Positions 21,945 through 32,160 are shown, counted from the first letter of the stretch. The stretch: DNA of 64,000 nt from Symbiodinium natans (GCA_905221605.1 CAJNDS010002490.1:389001-453000); one strand, 5' to 3'. Numbers and translations: made by a program. The notes: generated by a model from the letters alone, not told the origin.

Positions 21945-22029
21945 CTGGGCTGGCCCGGGGATTTCCGAGAATAGGTTTAGGGTTTAGGGTTTAGGGTTTA
22001 GGGTTTAGGGTTTAGGGTTTAGGGTTTAG

Positions 22030-22140
22030 GGTTTAGGGCTGGTTCTTAGTAGGACATGAGGGAATGAGGTACTCTCTATACCCCCTTCAGGGGTATACCT
22101 TGGGGCCTAGTTCCCTCATTCCCTACTACTAAGAACCCAG
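22030..22140. mobile_element. Single palindromic element (GGTTCTTAGTAG termini)
   Basis: GGTTCTTAGTAGGACATGAG at one end and its imperfect complement TACTACTAAGAACCC at the other, with a second inner pair (GAGGGAATGAGG / CCTCATTCCCT). About 110 bp, one copy in the window. Confidence 0.65.
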
Positions 22141-22563
22141 AGGGGAGAATAGGGGCACTTTGGCTGGGAGTTCCTAGAGTAAGGATGAAAGCCTGTCGGG
22201 GTAACGTCGGGACACCCCTATTCCGGGAAACGTTCACTCCATGACGGGTTCCTGCGGCTTCGGGTTGAGGGTTCAGGAATCAAGGCTTATAGCCCTGGAC
22301 TCTTATCCCTAACTCCGAGTTCGGTATTTCGTTTTATTTCTTTGTTGTTTCTTGTTTTCTTTTATTTGTTCTTCTTTTTTTTTTTTTTTTGGGGGGGGGG
22401 GGTGGGTGGCAAAAGCCTTAAGCCCTAAGCCCTTGGTCCCTGCACTTGGGCCGTACTCCCTATGCGCCTAAACTCCCAAACCCTAACCTTAAACCGCAAA
22501 CCCCAAACCCTAAACCCCAAACCCTGGAGTCAGCATCTATTGTGCTGAGATCGCTATCCCCTT

Positions 22564-22860
22564 TCAACCATCGTCAGTTTCACGTACCATCCCTCGGGCG
22601 ATCCCTTCTTGGCTTCCAGTAGACGTCTCGCTCATGTTGTCCTCCGTCTCAGTGTTCGGGTCAACCCTTGCAGCCGTGGGTGTGCTGGTACCCGCGAACT
22701 CTGGATTGAGGGCCTCGCTCATAGCCGATTCATCCTCCGTCTCTGGTCCAGTCGTTCTGCCTTCCCTCTGAGCTCGCGTCCTTTCCAACAACGATCCTCT
22801 CCCTCTCCCACGACCGGTAGACGTCAGTCCCTCCGTAAAGAAGGCAGTCTCTCGTAAACC
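22564..22860 (-). CDS. 98-aa acidic Ser/Thr/Glu-rich ORF, terminal exon or fragment
   Basis: The whole unique block is open on minus in one frame, with TGA at 22566-22564 and an in-frame TGA just upstream. Fragments: RTTGPETEDESAMSEALNPE, FAGTSTPTAARVDPNTETED, NMSETSTGSQEG. Two related acidic repeats (ETEDESAMSE, TETEDNMSET) suggest a disordered tail. Gag-like N-terminal regions of retroelements can look like this, but no retroelement motif is present. Confidence 0.5.
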   Translation of the reverse strand, partial: GLRETAFFTEGLTSTGRGRGRGSLLERTRAQREGRTTGPETEDESAMSEALNPEFAGTSTPTAARVDPNTETEDNMSETSTGSQEGIARGMVRETDDG

Positions 22861-23760
22861 TCAAACCCTAAACCCTAATCCCCAAACCCGAAATCCCAAA
22901 ACCCTAAACCCCAAACCCTAAACCCCAAAACCCTACACCAAAACCGACCGAAAACCGGGCGCCGATGTAGTTCGTATGGCCTGATAGCCCCTTGACCCAA
23001 CTCCCGGCTTGTCGCCGGGTTTGGGAGTTGAGGGTTGAGGGTTTAGGGTTTAGGGTTTTCAATTTAGCTTAGGGTTTTGGGCTTAGGGTTTAGGGCTGCT
23101 GGTTTGGGGTTTAGGGGTTTGGGGAATTTTGGGGGTTTGAGGGTTTTGGGATTGGGGTTTAGAACTTAGGGCTTATCATCAGCCCCTAAACCCTAAACCC
23201 TAAACCCTAAACCCTAAACCCTAAACCCTAAACCCCGAGCCCTCAACCCCAGGTCACGGCTCTAGGAAGCCAGGTGACTTCCAGAAGCAGGGAAGCACGA
23301 CCTGGCAAAGTTAAGGGTCTAGGGTTTAGGGTTTAGGGTTTAGGGTTTAGGGTTTAGGGTTTAGGGCTTAGGGCTTAGGGCTTAGGTTTAGGGACCCTTT
23401 TGAATCAGAACGTGTATTTTGGGTAGCTCAAGATATCCTGGAACTTCAAGAATATACAGGTTTTTATACAGGAAAACTGCTCAGTATTCAAAACCCCAAA
23501 CCCTAACCCTAAACCCTAAACCCTGAACCCTAGAACCAGGCTCCTGCAACTGACATGCTAGGGATTGGGGGATTGTTGCTCAAACTTTGGCGGCTCTCAA
23601 CAGGCTTCGAAGCTCCACGACAGAACCCTGAACCCCAAACCCTACACCAAACCCCAAACCCTAAACCCTAAACCCTGAACCCTGAACCCTGAACCCTGAA
23701 CCCTCACCTCCCTCTCCGACCGACAGCAAACAGAGGGCTCAGGGCTCAGGGCTCAGCATG

Positions 23761-23784
23761 CGCGCGCGCGCGCGCGCGCGCGCG
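23761..23784. repeat. (CG)12 dinucleotide run
   Basis: Twelve consecutive CG pairs just after GCATG. Alternating CG is the classic Z-DNA-prone sequence and a dense CpG cluster. Probably intronic. Confidence 0.97.
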
Positions 23785-24159
23785 GGGGCGCACGTTTCAG
23801 AGTTTAGAGATTGGAGCTTGAGGTCGAGGGTTTAGGGTTCCCAGTTTAGGATTTGAAGTTTTGGGGGCCTAGGTTTAGTCTTCAACTAGTCCTCAGAACT
23901 GGACGAGGTTTGCACGGGGTGTTTCTATGGTTGCTAGCTGCTACTGGACGGAATCTGAAAACAGAGGCCCCGCAAAGCCCTTTCCTACCCGGAGCCTAGG
24001 AACCCAGTCCACGAAATCTGTGGGGCTCGCCGTGCCAAAAACCCTCAAAAAACTGGCATGTGTTTGGGGTTAAGGGGTCAGGTTTAGACCGAGTTCAGAG
24101 TTGAGAGTGCGGGGGGTTGGGTTTTGGCCCACACCCATAAACGCCAAACCTTCTAGCCC

Positions 24160-24250
24160 CCTAAACCCTAAACCCTAAACCCTAAACCCTAAACCCTAAA
24201 CCCTAAACCCTAAACCCTAAACCCTAAACCCTAAACCCTAAACCCTAAAC
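24160..24250 (+). repeat. CCCTAAA array providing an exon donor
   Basis: Twelve CCCTAAA units ending exactly at the exon at 24251-24346. Confidence 0.95.
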
Positions 24251-24346
24251 CCTCGCTTCTTCCGTGCCTGTCCACCCCGCGAGCCAAGGACGAGCACGTC
24301 GCCCAAGGGCTGACTCAACAAGTCCTTTCGGAACAGGAACAAAGGT
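24251..24346 (-). CDS. 32-codon exon with repeat-derived donor
   Basis: Acceptor CCGCCAAG; frame TFVPVPKGLVESALGRRARP, WLAGWTGTEEA; donor GAG|GTTTAGGG after one more G. Mixed hydrophobic/charged composition with two Trp. One of the stronger single-block calls. Function unknown. Confidence 0.6.
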
Positions 24347-24467
24347 CTTGGCGGGGTTTATGATTTAGGGTTTAGGGTTTAGGGGCTTTCGGGAACTGAA
24401 ACCTAAGCACCGTATAGACTCTGCCCTAAGCCTTTAGTCCTTGCAGCCCCGTACCCGCCATGACCTG

Positions 24468-24556
24468 AGCCCTAAACCCTAAACCCTAAACCCTAAACCC
24501 TAAACCCTAAACCCTAAACCCTAAACCCTAAACCCTAAACCCTAAACCCTAAACCC
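24468..24556 (+). repeat. CCCTAAA array
   Basis: Twelve uninterrupted units. The block immediately above it (24560-24645) is open on minus (DPKVGALGPRRLMTRTAW) after AGCAAGAAG and is a weak exon candidate. Confidence 0.95.
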
Positions 24557-25004
24557 CCTAAGCCCGGACCGCCAAGCCGTTCGGGTCATCAGCCTACGGG
24601 GTCCCAGGGCTCCGACTTTGGGATCAGACTTCTTGCTTGGCTTTCTACGGTATAGGGTTTAGGGTTTAGGGTTTGGGGTTTAGGGTTTAGGTTAGGGCCC
24701 CCCCCCCCCCCTAGATACACATAGGGTTATAAGTTATAAGGGCCCTTAGTTGGGTTATAAGTCTTGCTATTAGGCTTTAGCCACTCACGAAGCCTTTAAG
24801 TAGATTAATATCGGGGCCTTAATAATTTCAATAGGGTTTTTGGGGGGGGGGGGGGGGGGTTCTCATAGTAAACATACAAAGGGACCATAAGAAAATACCA
24901 TTAGCAATTCTTCTCCCTGAACCCTAAAGCCCTAAACATTCAACCCTGAACCCTAAACCCTAAACCCAAAACCCTAAACCCTTATTCCGACCTATATTCA
25001 GCTG

Positions 25005-25098
25005 TCAGCCAATGGAAAGGCAGCCACTTGCATCGGACTGCCACGACGCCTGGGCAAAGGTTTCCAAGTTGGGTGCCGGCGCGCCGTGCTCCCAATAC
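25005..25098 (-). CDS. Terminal-exon candidate, 30 aa to stop
   Basis: After CACAAGCAG come one base and YWEHGAPAPNLETFAQASWQ, SDASGCLSIG, then TGA. WQSDASG recalls RNase H/RT-type catalytic strands, but the fragment is too short to assign. A second frame (LGARRAGTQLGNL) is also open. Confidence 0.45.
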
Positions 25099-25313
25099 CT
25101 GCTTGTGTTGACTTTGGGTTTAGGGTTTAGGGTTTAGGGTTTAGGGTTTAGGGCTTAGGGCTTAGGGTTCAGGGTTCAGGGTTTAGGGTTTAGGGTTTAG
25201 GGTTCAGGGTTCAGGGTTTAGGGTTTAGGGTCTGGGGTTTGGGGTTTAGGGCCTTGGGTTCAGGGCACCCTTGTTCCCCTCAACTCTATGAGACAAACCC
25301 CTCGACGAACTAC

Positions 25314-25351
25314 GCTGAAAGTGCCATGCGCTGCGGGTACACACCTGCCAC
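25314..25351 (-). CDS. Mini-exon candidate
   Basis: CACAAG, then VAGVYPQRMALS, then GC|GTAGTT. 38 nt with both splice sites. Confidence 0.4.
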
Positions 25352-25354
25352 CTT

Positions 25355-25475
25355 GTGACCCTAAGGGTAGTTAGTATGGGCCCTAAAAGGGTGCCCCTTG
25401 TATACCCCTTATGCCCTAACGGTAGTTAGTTTGGGCCCTAAGAGGGTGCCCCTTGCATACCCCTCATGCCCTATA
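25355..25475 (+). repeat. Tandem duplication of a 66-bp unit
   Basis: The string GGTAGTTAGTATGGGCCCTA...GGGTGCCCCTTGTATACCCCT occurs twice in direct orientation with few differences. Related sequence (ACGGGACCATACTAAGG, GGGACCATGAAACTACCC) recurs at 16820, 27140 and 29880, so this is probably another repeat family. The short plus ORF at 25466-25678 overlaps it. Confidence 0.6.
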
Positions 25476-25679
25476 CCCCATGGCCCATACATCAGAACCC
25501 TCTAAAGGAGGTTAGGGACCATGTTGAGGGCTATGAAACTACCCTCAGAATGACTGGTAAGATGGGAGCCTATCGAAGAATTCATTCTATTTGGGGCATG
25601 TCATATTACATCTATCCAGTAGCAAGCATGATCAAGGGACCTAAGCCCTATACAAGAGGACAAAGACAAAGGCGGTGAC

Positions 25680-26363
25680 GATTCAAGCCCTAACCCTCAC
25701 CCCAAACCCTAAATCTTGCCTATACTGCCTGGGCTTGGAGCTTTCCTAAAACCTAAACGCTCTTGCTGTTGGGCTTTGCTCATTGCAGCGGTCTAGCCAT
25801 GGTTAGATGAAGACAGTCCGAGGTACTCCGGGAGGCTTTGTGGTTTTAGGTTCGGGGCGTAGGGCATTTGATTAGGGCTGCGGCTTCATTCAAACCCTAA
25901 ACCCCGAACCCTACAACACAGGCTGTAAACCCGCGTTTCCAGCCCCAATCATACCAGACACTGGGGTGAGCTTCAGGGTTCGTGCCTTGGGTTTGGGCTC
26001 AGGGTTTAGCTTGTCCAAAGACTCCAGCACCCCCAAGTCGGAAGCTGCCCTAAACCCCCTTAAACCTCAAGCCCTAAACCCTATAAACCCCAGACCAAGT
26101 AAGATTCCCTAAATCATCTTTGACGTACTCTTGAATCAAGGGGTAGTTGAGAAACTGGGTGCCAATATTGCGAAGAGGGCAGGGGTGTTGCATTCAAGTG
26201 TTGGGGATCATTCTGGGATTTGGGCTTGGGGAAGCGTTTAGGGTTGGGGATCTAAACCCTAAACCCTAAACCCTATTAGTAGCCTATTAGGGTTTAGGTT
26301 TAGGGGTCAGAAGTCTCAAGTTTTCCGGACAACCCCTACTCCCACCCCCAAAAAGATAAACCG
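25680..26363. other. No gene seen
   Basis: Degenerate CCCTAAA/TTTAGGG units with short AT-richer spacers. No consistent open frame or paired splice sites. Confidence 0.5.
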
Positions 26364-26423
26364 TCAAGCGCGGCGCTCGGGATATCGATCGTACTTGGCC
26401 CCCTTCTTCCCGCAGATGTCGAC
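26364..26423 (-). CDS. 19-codon terminal or GC-donor exon
   Basis: After CACCGGAG the frame is exactly VDICGKKGAKYDRYPERRA, then TGA. Alternatively the exon stops earlier at CGCC|GCGC (GC donor). The KKGAKYDRYPERR composition is convincingly proteinaceous. Confidence 0.5.
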   Translation of the reverse strand, partial: VDICGKKGAKYDRYPERRA

Positions 26424-26590
26424 CTCCGGTGGTTGGAGATTAGGGTTGAGGGTTTAGGTGCTTCTCATTCTTCTGCCAACAGAAGAATCGCTGAGGCTCC
26501 GCGTGTCTGACCAATGGAAAGAAAAATGTTGAGGTTTAGGAAGCCCGCGGCCATCAACCCTCAAACCTTCGAGAAGCTGACTTTTGGTAG

Positions 26591-26674
26591 GGGGTCAAGG
26601 GCTTAGGGCGCAAGACCCTTGCTAGGCAGTCTCCAAAAACAGACTCTCCTAGGTTCAAATCCTGGTTGCCCCGT
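26591..26674 (+). other. tRNA-like sequence with perfect B box, probably not a functional tRNA
   Basis: GGTTCAAATCC matches the polIII B box, and CTAGG/CCTGG form a 5-bp T stem. TTGCCCC pairs mostly with GGGGTCA at 26591, and GGGCTTAGGGCG resembles an A box. However, the D stem is poor and the anticodon-like loop (CCAAAAAC, closed by AGTCT/AGACT) has 8 nt and lacks T33. A tRNA pseudogene or tRNA-derived remnant is likelier. Confidence 0.25.
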
Positions 26675-27339
26675 AACCTAGGATTTAAAAGGGCGCCCTT
26701 GTTTTGCTTACAGGGGGTTTATAAAGGGAACCAAAAACTCCCCCCAAAAAGGGAATAAGGGCACTCCTGGGCATCACAGTGTTAGACCCTGACACACCAG
26801 AAGCTCCAGTCCGCACACCTCTGAACCCCAAGCCGTATTGAGAGCAACTTCCACTTTCATATGGGTTTAGGGTTTAGTTTTGGGGGTCTATTCAATTTGG
26901 GGCATGAAATGGTGGGGAAACACCCGTAGAATAGGTCCTGAAGGGAGTGGGGCTCATGGGGGATAGGCACCTGGACAAACCTTAAGGAAGCTGCGGGAGC
27001 CTTAGGGAGAAGTGGGGGGGTAGGGAATCTTGGGTTGCGTACCCCTTCGAACCCCCTCCCCGAATTAAGGACCCTGTACATTTAGGATCCTTGGCCGCCC
27101 TACCTACCCAAGGCCCATACTTCAGAACCTGTTAAAGAAGGTACGGGACCACAGTGAGACCCCAAACCCCGAACCCTCTTAAGGGACCATGCAACCTTTG
27201 ACCAATGCCAATGCTGGGGCCTTCAGGGCCTTCAGGGCCTCGGGGGCTAGAGGGGCACAATCTAGGCCCTCCTGTCGTACAGAAGCCTAAGCCCACTTAA
27301 GGATGTAGGGTACGGTTTAGGGTTTAGGGTTCTGTCTAC

Positions 27340-27421
27340 CAGAGCGGCCATGTCCTGCACCTGCTCGAATCGCCCCATTGGTGCTTTCGGACAAGGACGG
27401 GTCGGCTTGGGCGGAACCACC
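27340..27421 (-). CDS. 27-codon exon, GT donor
   Basis: The acceptor GGGCCAG, one base, then VVPPKPTRPCPKAPMGRFEQ, VQDMAAL and G|GTAGAC. A Pro-rich start followed by an amphipathic helix. Good splice sites. Could follow the exon at 27507-27609 in one transcript. Confidence 0.6.
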
Positions 27422-27506
27422 CTGGCCCGTTTAGGGTTTAGGGTTTAGGGTTTAGGGTTTAGGGTTTAGGGTTTAGGGTTTAGGGTTTAGGGTTTAGGGG
27501 TTCCAC

Positions 27507-27609
27507 GGGTAATCCGCAAAGGGCCACACGGCCACGAGGCGATGCTTCTCTTGGAGATCGGCCTTGCGCCAGCGCTGGCGCTGCTTCACCGTGAGGCCTT
27601 CTTCGAATG
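27507..27609 (-). CDS. 34-codon exon, basic/aromatic
   Basis: After GTCTGCAAG the frame reads FEEGLTVKQRQRWRKADLQE and KHRLVAVWPFADYP, then a possible GTGGAA donor at 27506. The frame is open above the acceptor too. The ATG ORF on the same strand (MLPITTRSSATP) is a different frame and less protein-like. Confidence 0.55.
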
Positions 27610-28114
27610 CTTGCAGACGGGATGGAGGTTGGCGTCGCACTTGAACGAGTGGTAATAGGCAGCAAGGCTTGCCATTCCTGTATTGCGGCCAGGGGGCTTA
27701 GGGTCTAGGGTCTGAGGTGTCGGGTTTAGGACTCACAGGCAAGCGGCAAGTAAACCCTTGAACCCCTTGGCCCCCAACACCCCAGAGCCCACGAACCCCG
27801 GCAAACCCTAAACCCTATAAAGCCCGAAGCCCGAAACCGTTAGCAGTTTCGAGGAACAGCACAGCTGCAACGCAATTAAAACCCAGACCCCCTAAGCACC
27901 CTTCTTGAGATGCCCAGAATACCCTGATGCAGGTACCCTTTAGGGAAGGGGGGCGGGGGTGGAGCACCACCTTAGAAAACCTTGGGCCCTCAACCTTAAA
28001 CCCTAAACCCTGAACCCTACACCCTAAACCCTAAATCCTGAACCCTAAATCCTAAACCCAAAGCACCCTAAACCACAAGTAAAGAAGCCGGAGCCTTGAA
28101 CTGCTTGTCTTTAC

Positions 28115-28131
28115 CTCGGACAAGAGACCAT
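28115..28131 (-). CDS. Possible initiator exon
   Basis: ATG at 28131-28129 gives MVSCP, then CGAG|GTAAAG, a near-consensus donor. No acceptor lies close upstream, which fits a first exon, but 17 nt is thin evidence. Confidence 0.25.
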
Positions 28132-28640
28132 GGGGGGATGGTGGGGTTCAGTGGCCGGTTTAGGTTTAGGGTTTAGGGTTTGGGGTTTAGGGTTTAGGGT
28201 TTCGGGTTTAGGGTTTAGGGTTTAGGGTTTAGGGTTTGGGGTTCATGGTTGAGGGAATCTGGGAGCCCTAGTAACTTGGGAGAAGAAAACCGGGTTTTGG
28301 TTGTATGAAAGATGCTAAACCCCCCCACCAAAAGGCAGTCAGGGTAAGCCCTGTAGACCCTGAACCCCAGGAGCCTTAGAGCCGTAAAGCCCTAAAACTA
28401 AAACCCTAAAACCCGAAAAGCCTAAAACCAAAACTCTAAAACCCTAAGCCCTAGCCGTGAAAACCCTAAACCTCTAAACTCCTAAACCCTAAAACCCGAA
28501 AACCCTAAAACCCCAAAACCCCAAAACCCTAAACCCTAAAACCCCAAAACCCTAAAACCCAAAAACCCTGAAACCCGAAAACCCTGAAACCCTGAAACCC
28601 TACAGCCCTAAAACCCAAAACCCTAAACCCTGAACTCTAG

Positions 28641-28728
28641 CCCCTAAAACCTAAACCCTAAACCCTAAACCCTAAACCCTAAACCCTAAACCCTAGACCC
28701 TAGACCCTAAACCCTAAACCCTAGACCG
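28641..28728 (+). repeat. CCCTAAA/CCCTAGA array
   Basis: Follows a 250-bp zone of 8-mer ACCCTAAA/AACCCCAA variants (28380-28640) and adjoins the exon at 28733. Confidence 0.9.
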
Positions 28729-28732
28729 AAAC

Positions 28733-28810
28733 CCAAGTAGGGCCAGGACTTAGCTCCTCGTAGACCTTGCCGTTGAGCCCTGTTCCGGCTCCGGGAGCAA
28801 CCACGGTGAC
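28733..28810 (-). CDS. 26-codon exon, both splice sites in phase
   Basis: Acceptor CAAGTCAG, phase-0 frame VTVVAPGAGTGLNGKVYEEL and SPGPTW, donor GG|GTTTCGG. A beta strand plus Gly-rich turn and helix (VTVVAPGAGTG) has nucleotide-binding-like character, but no family can be named. The frame is also open above the acceptor (KPETSQ). Confidence 0.6.
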
Positions 28811-28991
28811 CTGACTTGTTTCTGGCTTAGGGTTTAGGGTTTAGGGTTTAGGGCTTAGGGTTTAGGGTTTAGGGCTTAGGGCTTAGGGTTTAGGGTTTAG
28901 GGTTTAGGGTGGCTGCCCTCCTTCAAGCTGGCTTCAGCTCCTGTTTGGGTCCTGGTGCTACCCCCTACCCCCCCCCCGCCCAACGTTTCAC

Positions 28992-29099
28992 AGACGCTCA
29001 AGCAAATCAACTTTTGGCATCCTTTGAGCTGACGAGCGCGTTTAAACCTTTCAACTATGCTCCAGCGGGGTCGGCGGCTTGAGCCGGAGGCTCTTAAAT
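28992..29099. repeat. Dispersed duplicate block, copy 1
   Basis: About 97 bp from TCAACTTTTGG to CTCTTAAATTTAGGG is almost identical to 47871-47968, including the junction with the TTTAGGG tract. On minus it reads SLRLKPPTPLEHS-stop, so an exon or 3' end may be duplicated. Both copies follow C-rich runs. Confidence 0.85.
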
Positions 29100-29617
29100 T
29101 TAGGGTTTAGGGTTTAGGGTTTTGGGTTTTGGGTGTTGGGCTAGGGTTTAGGGTTTAGGGTTTTGGGCTAGGGCTTAGGGTTTAGGGTTTATATGCGCCC
29201 GTAATCGACCCCCCCCCCCCCCCATGGTATCCCCCCCCCCCCACGGCATCCCCCCCCAAACCCTGCCTGTTCACCCTAAAAACACCACGGACCACGGGGG
29301 AGGACAGAGAAACCTCAGCCTAAACCCCACACCCTGAACCCTAAGCCCTAAAACCTAAACCCACCAATGAACGACAGGAACCCCTGAAGCGTAAACTCAG
29401 CACGAACGACAGGGGGGAGAGGGGAAACCGTAAACCTACCATTACCCCAAACCTTGAACCCTGATTAAACTCTAAACCCACAATGAACCAAAGGACCAGA
29501 GTGAAAATCCTGAACTCTACAGCCTAACCCTAAACCCCTAAACCGCAAACCCATGAACCACGGACCATGCACAGGGGTGGGGGCGGGAGGGGACCCCAAA
29601 ACCCACCATGAACCACA

Positions 29618-29692
<75 letters not shown>
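29618..29692 (+). repeat. Homopolymer of 75 G
   Basis: Uninterrupted G tract, the longest homopolymer in the window. Other C/G homopolymers occur at 29211-29251, 44137-44164, 46441-46459, 47728-47752 and 40044-40068. Length is assembly-sensitive. Confidence 0.97.
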
Positions 29693-29693
<1 letters not shown>

Positions 29694-30191
29694 GCGCCTA
29701 TGCTGGCGCATATATAGGGTTTAGTTTAGGGGTTTCGGGTTTCGGGTCTTGTCAGCTTCGGGCCTGTAGGGCTTCGGGGGGAGGCGGGAGTTGAAAGGGC
29801 CGTCCCTAAACCGCACTGCAGAACCACCTAAACCCTAAGCTGCCCGTAATCTGTGCAGGGTATATAAGGGGTAGCCCTTTTTAACGCACCATACTAAGGG
29901 ACCATGAAACTACCCTTAGACTGTACAGGTTTCCTAATTTAGGGGGCGTTAGGGGGGGGGGGGGGGTATATGACCCAAGGTTGCCTAATGCTCACTACTA
30001 TTTGTACGGCTCCCTAAGCTTCCCTAAGGTTTCCTAGGTACCTACCCCCCATGAACCCCCTCCCTTCAGAACCCTATATGACTATAACCCCGAAATCCCT
30101 CCATCCTACAACCCCAATCCGTAAGGCCCCTAAACCCTAGCCCTAAACCCCAAACCCTAATCCCTAAACCCTCAACCCTAAACCCCAAAAC

Positions 30192-30272
30192 CCTTTATGT
30201 GGCCCCCAGGCTCTGAAAGCCTCTGAGTCCAAAACGACCCCCAGAGGCAGCAAAGCATCCAACGCCCGTAAC
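30192..30272 (-). CDS. 26-codon exon candidate
   Basis: After GGTTTTAG (acceptor from a telomere-like unit), one base and then LRALDALLPLGVVLDSEAFR, AWGPHK. Hydrophobic segment LLPLGVVL. The downstream boundary lies in AAAGGGTTTTGG. Confidence 0.5.
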
Positions 30273-30672
30273 CTAAAACCAAGCCCTTACTTGTGAGAGG
30301 TTGGGGTTTGGGGTTTGGGGTTTGGGGTTTCGGGTTTAGGGTTTGGGGTTTAGGGTTTAGGGTTTAGGGTTTAGGGCTAGGGTTTAGGGTTTAGGGCTTG
30401 GAGCCCTAAGACTCTCCGGCTCCAACCAGGAGTCGCACATCCCGAGTCCTCAAGGCCATCCTGAAGTAAGCGCCCGGAAGTCCCATATGGGAACCTTTTC
30501 AACATAATCGACTGCCACCAAACCCTGAGTCTTAAACCCTCAACCCTTAAAACCTGAGCCCCAAATCCTGGATCCTCAATCCTGAACCCTAAACCCTAAA
30601 TCCTAAACCCTAAACCCGAAATCCGAGAGCCTAAACCCCTGAACCCTAAAGCCTACACCCACAAAGCCGTAC

Positions 30673-30758
30673 ACATCGCCGCCAAGGGGGCGCGGAGCGC
30701 CAAGCGGAGCTTCGTGGAGCATCGCTCGGGGTTGATCATCTCATAGAGGCGCTGGCCT
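30673..30758 (-). CDS. 28-codon exon
   Basis: The acceptor GTCTCCAG, then GQRLYEMINPERCSTKLRLA and LRAPLAAM, then T|GTACGG donor. YEMINPERCSTKLRL is strongly protein-like. The plus strand is also open (HIAAKGARSAKRSFV). Function unknown. Confidence 0.6.
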
Positions 30759-30771
30759 CTGGAGACCCTAC

Positions 30772-30850
30772 CCTAAACCCTAAACCCTAAACCCTAAACC
30801 CTAAACCCTAAACCCTAAACCCTAAACCCTAAACCCTAAACCCTAAACCC
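30772..30850 (+). repeat. CCCTAAA array
   Basis: Eleven CCCTAAA units between the exon at 30673-30758 and a short unique spacer. Confidence 0.95.
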
Positions 30851-30956
30851 GTAAAGCTTCCATGTACGGTTGCTGTCTAAGGGTTGGCCATACTTAAGCT
30901 CCGGAGTGCAGGTCAAGAACGGGCATTGGTGTCCCAAACTTGCTTACGTTATCCTA

Positions 30957-31079
30957 AACCCTAAACCCTAAACCCTAAACCCTAAACCCTAAACCCTAAA
31001 ACCCTAAAACCCTAAAACCCTAAAACCCTAAAACCCTAAACCCTAAACCCTAAACCCTAAACCCTAAACCCTAAACCTC
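30957..31079 (+). repeat. CCCTAAA array with AACCCTAAA 8-mer block
   Basis: 7-mers, then six 8-mer ACCCTAAA units, then 7-mers again. A nested variant expansion. Confidence 0.95.
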
Positions 31080-31092
31080 CAAAAAAAAACAC

Positions 31093-31151
31093 GGGGACGC
31101 CTTGCGGAGAGCCGGGGGCCGGCTCCAAAGTCAGCTGCACCTTCACGGCGC
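31093..31151 (-). CDS. 19-codon exon, beta-strand-like
   Basis: After GATTCGAG the frame is AVKVQLTLEPAPGSPQGVP, then CCC|GTGTTT. The alternating pattern VKVQLTLEP is typical of a beta strand (Ig/C2-like folds), but no family can be assigned. Confidence 0.55.
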
Positions 31152-31167
31152 CTCGAATCTACGCAGG

Positions 31168-31315
31168 TTTGGGTTTTAGGGTTTAGGGTTTAGGGTTTAG
31201 GGTTTAGGGTTTAGGGTTTAGGGTTTAGGGTTTAGGGTTTAGGGTTTGGGGTTTGGGGTTTAGGGTTTAGGGTTTAGGGTTTAGGGCTTCGGGTTAGGGA
31301 TTAGGGTTTAGGGTT
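31168..31315 (+). repeat. TTTAGGG array
   Basis: About 18 units with two TTTGGGG variants. Confidence 0.95.
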
Positions 31316-31807
31316 GACGGCGAAGAGGTTTAGGGTTGAGGGTCCAGGGCTTAGGGTCTTTCGGGGTTTAGGGTGTTTGGATGTATTGCGTGAGACTTAG
31401 GGTGAAAAGGGTTCTTGATGTTTAGGGTGTATAAGTGTTTTTTTGTGCTTTGGGTGTTTAGTGTTCAGAGTTTGAGGTTTATAGAGTTCAATTTAAAGAG
31501 GGTGCAGTGTTGGCTTTAGGGTTTGAGTGCTTTAGGGTTTTTGTTGTTGGGATTTATAGGGCTTTTAGGGCTTCAAGGGTTTTCAGGGTCTGAGGTTCAG
31601 GGTTTAGTTTGAGTTTCAGGGGGTTTACACGGTTTAGAGGGTTTTGGCTTTACAGGGTGTCGGGTTTATGGTGCAAGTTTTACGGTTTAGGGTTCTTCTT
31701 AAGGTGTGGGGATGAACCCTAAACCCTAAACCCTAAACCCTAAACCCTAAACCCTAAAATCTCCCGAATTAGGCCCTTCATCTACAGGTCCTTGTTTGGG
31801 GGCCTAC

Positions 31808-31863
31808 CTTTCAGCTTGTGATAATGATCACCCATGCTCCACAAAAGAGCCGGTTCCTTGAGT
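31808..31863 (-). CDS. Mini-exon, consistent phase and consensus donor
   Basis: Acceptor AAGTGACAG, one base, LKEPALLWSMGDHYHKLK, AAAG|GTAGGC. 56 nt. Aromatic and His residues and good splice sites on both sides make this one of the clearest isolated mini-exons. Confidence 0.65.
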
Positions 31864-31920
31864 CTGTCACTTCAAGCAACTGGGTTTAGGGTTTAGGGTT
31901 TAGGGTTTAGGGTTTAGGGG

Positions 31921-32160
31921 CTACGCATCATGCGCACAGCCAACTTGTGCCGCGAAAGCCAGGAGCTCGCCTCCTCATGCTGCTCCGGCGGGCAGTGCTG
32001 TCTGCACCAAGGGTCTGTGTGGCGCCTGATGCGCGAAACTGGTCCAGCACAAAGCGCAAGTCGGCAAGCTATGCGCCAGGTCGGACCGATGGGCATGCTT
32101 CGCGGCATACCTTTTGAGGTGGCAAGCGTCGTCGTGGATCATAGCGGACAGCTCGGGAAT
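31921..32160 (-). pseudogene. Frameshifted KDZ-transposase-like fragment
   Basis: Minus translations in three frames give, in order, PELSAMIHDDACHLKRYAA (32157-32100), DLRFVLDQFRASG (about 32053-32015) and HTDPWCRQHCPPEQHEEASS plus WLSRHKLAVRMM (32022-31935). The order DDACHL, then HTDPWC..C, then SWLSR resembles the C-terminal part of KDZ-like transposase-derived proteins (family assignment from memory). At least two frame changes occur without intron signals, so it is probably dead. A GTAGCC follows RMM and could be a donor. Confidence 0.45.
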
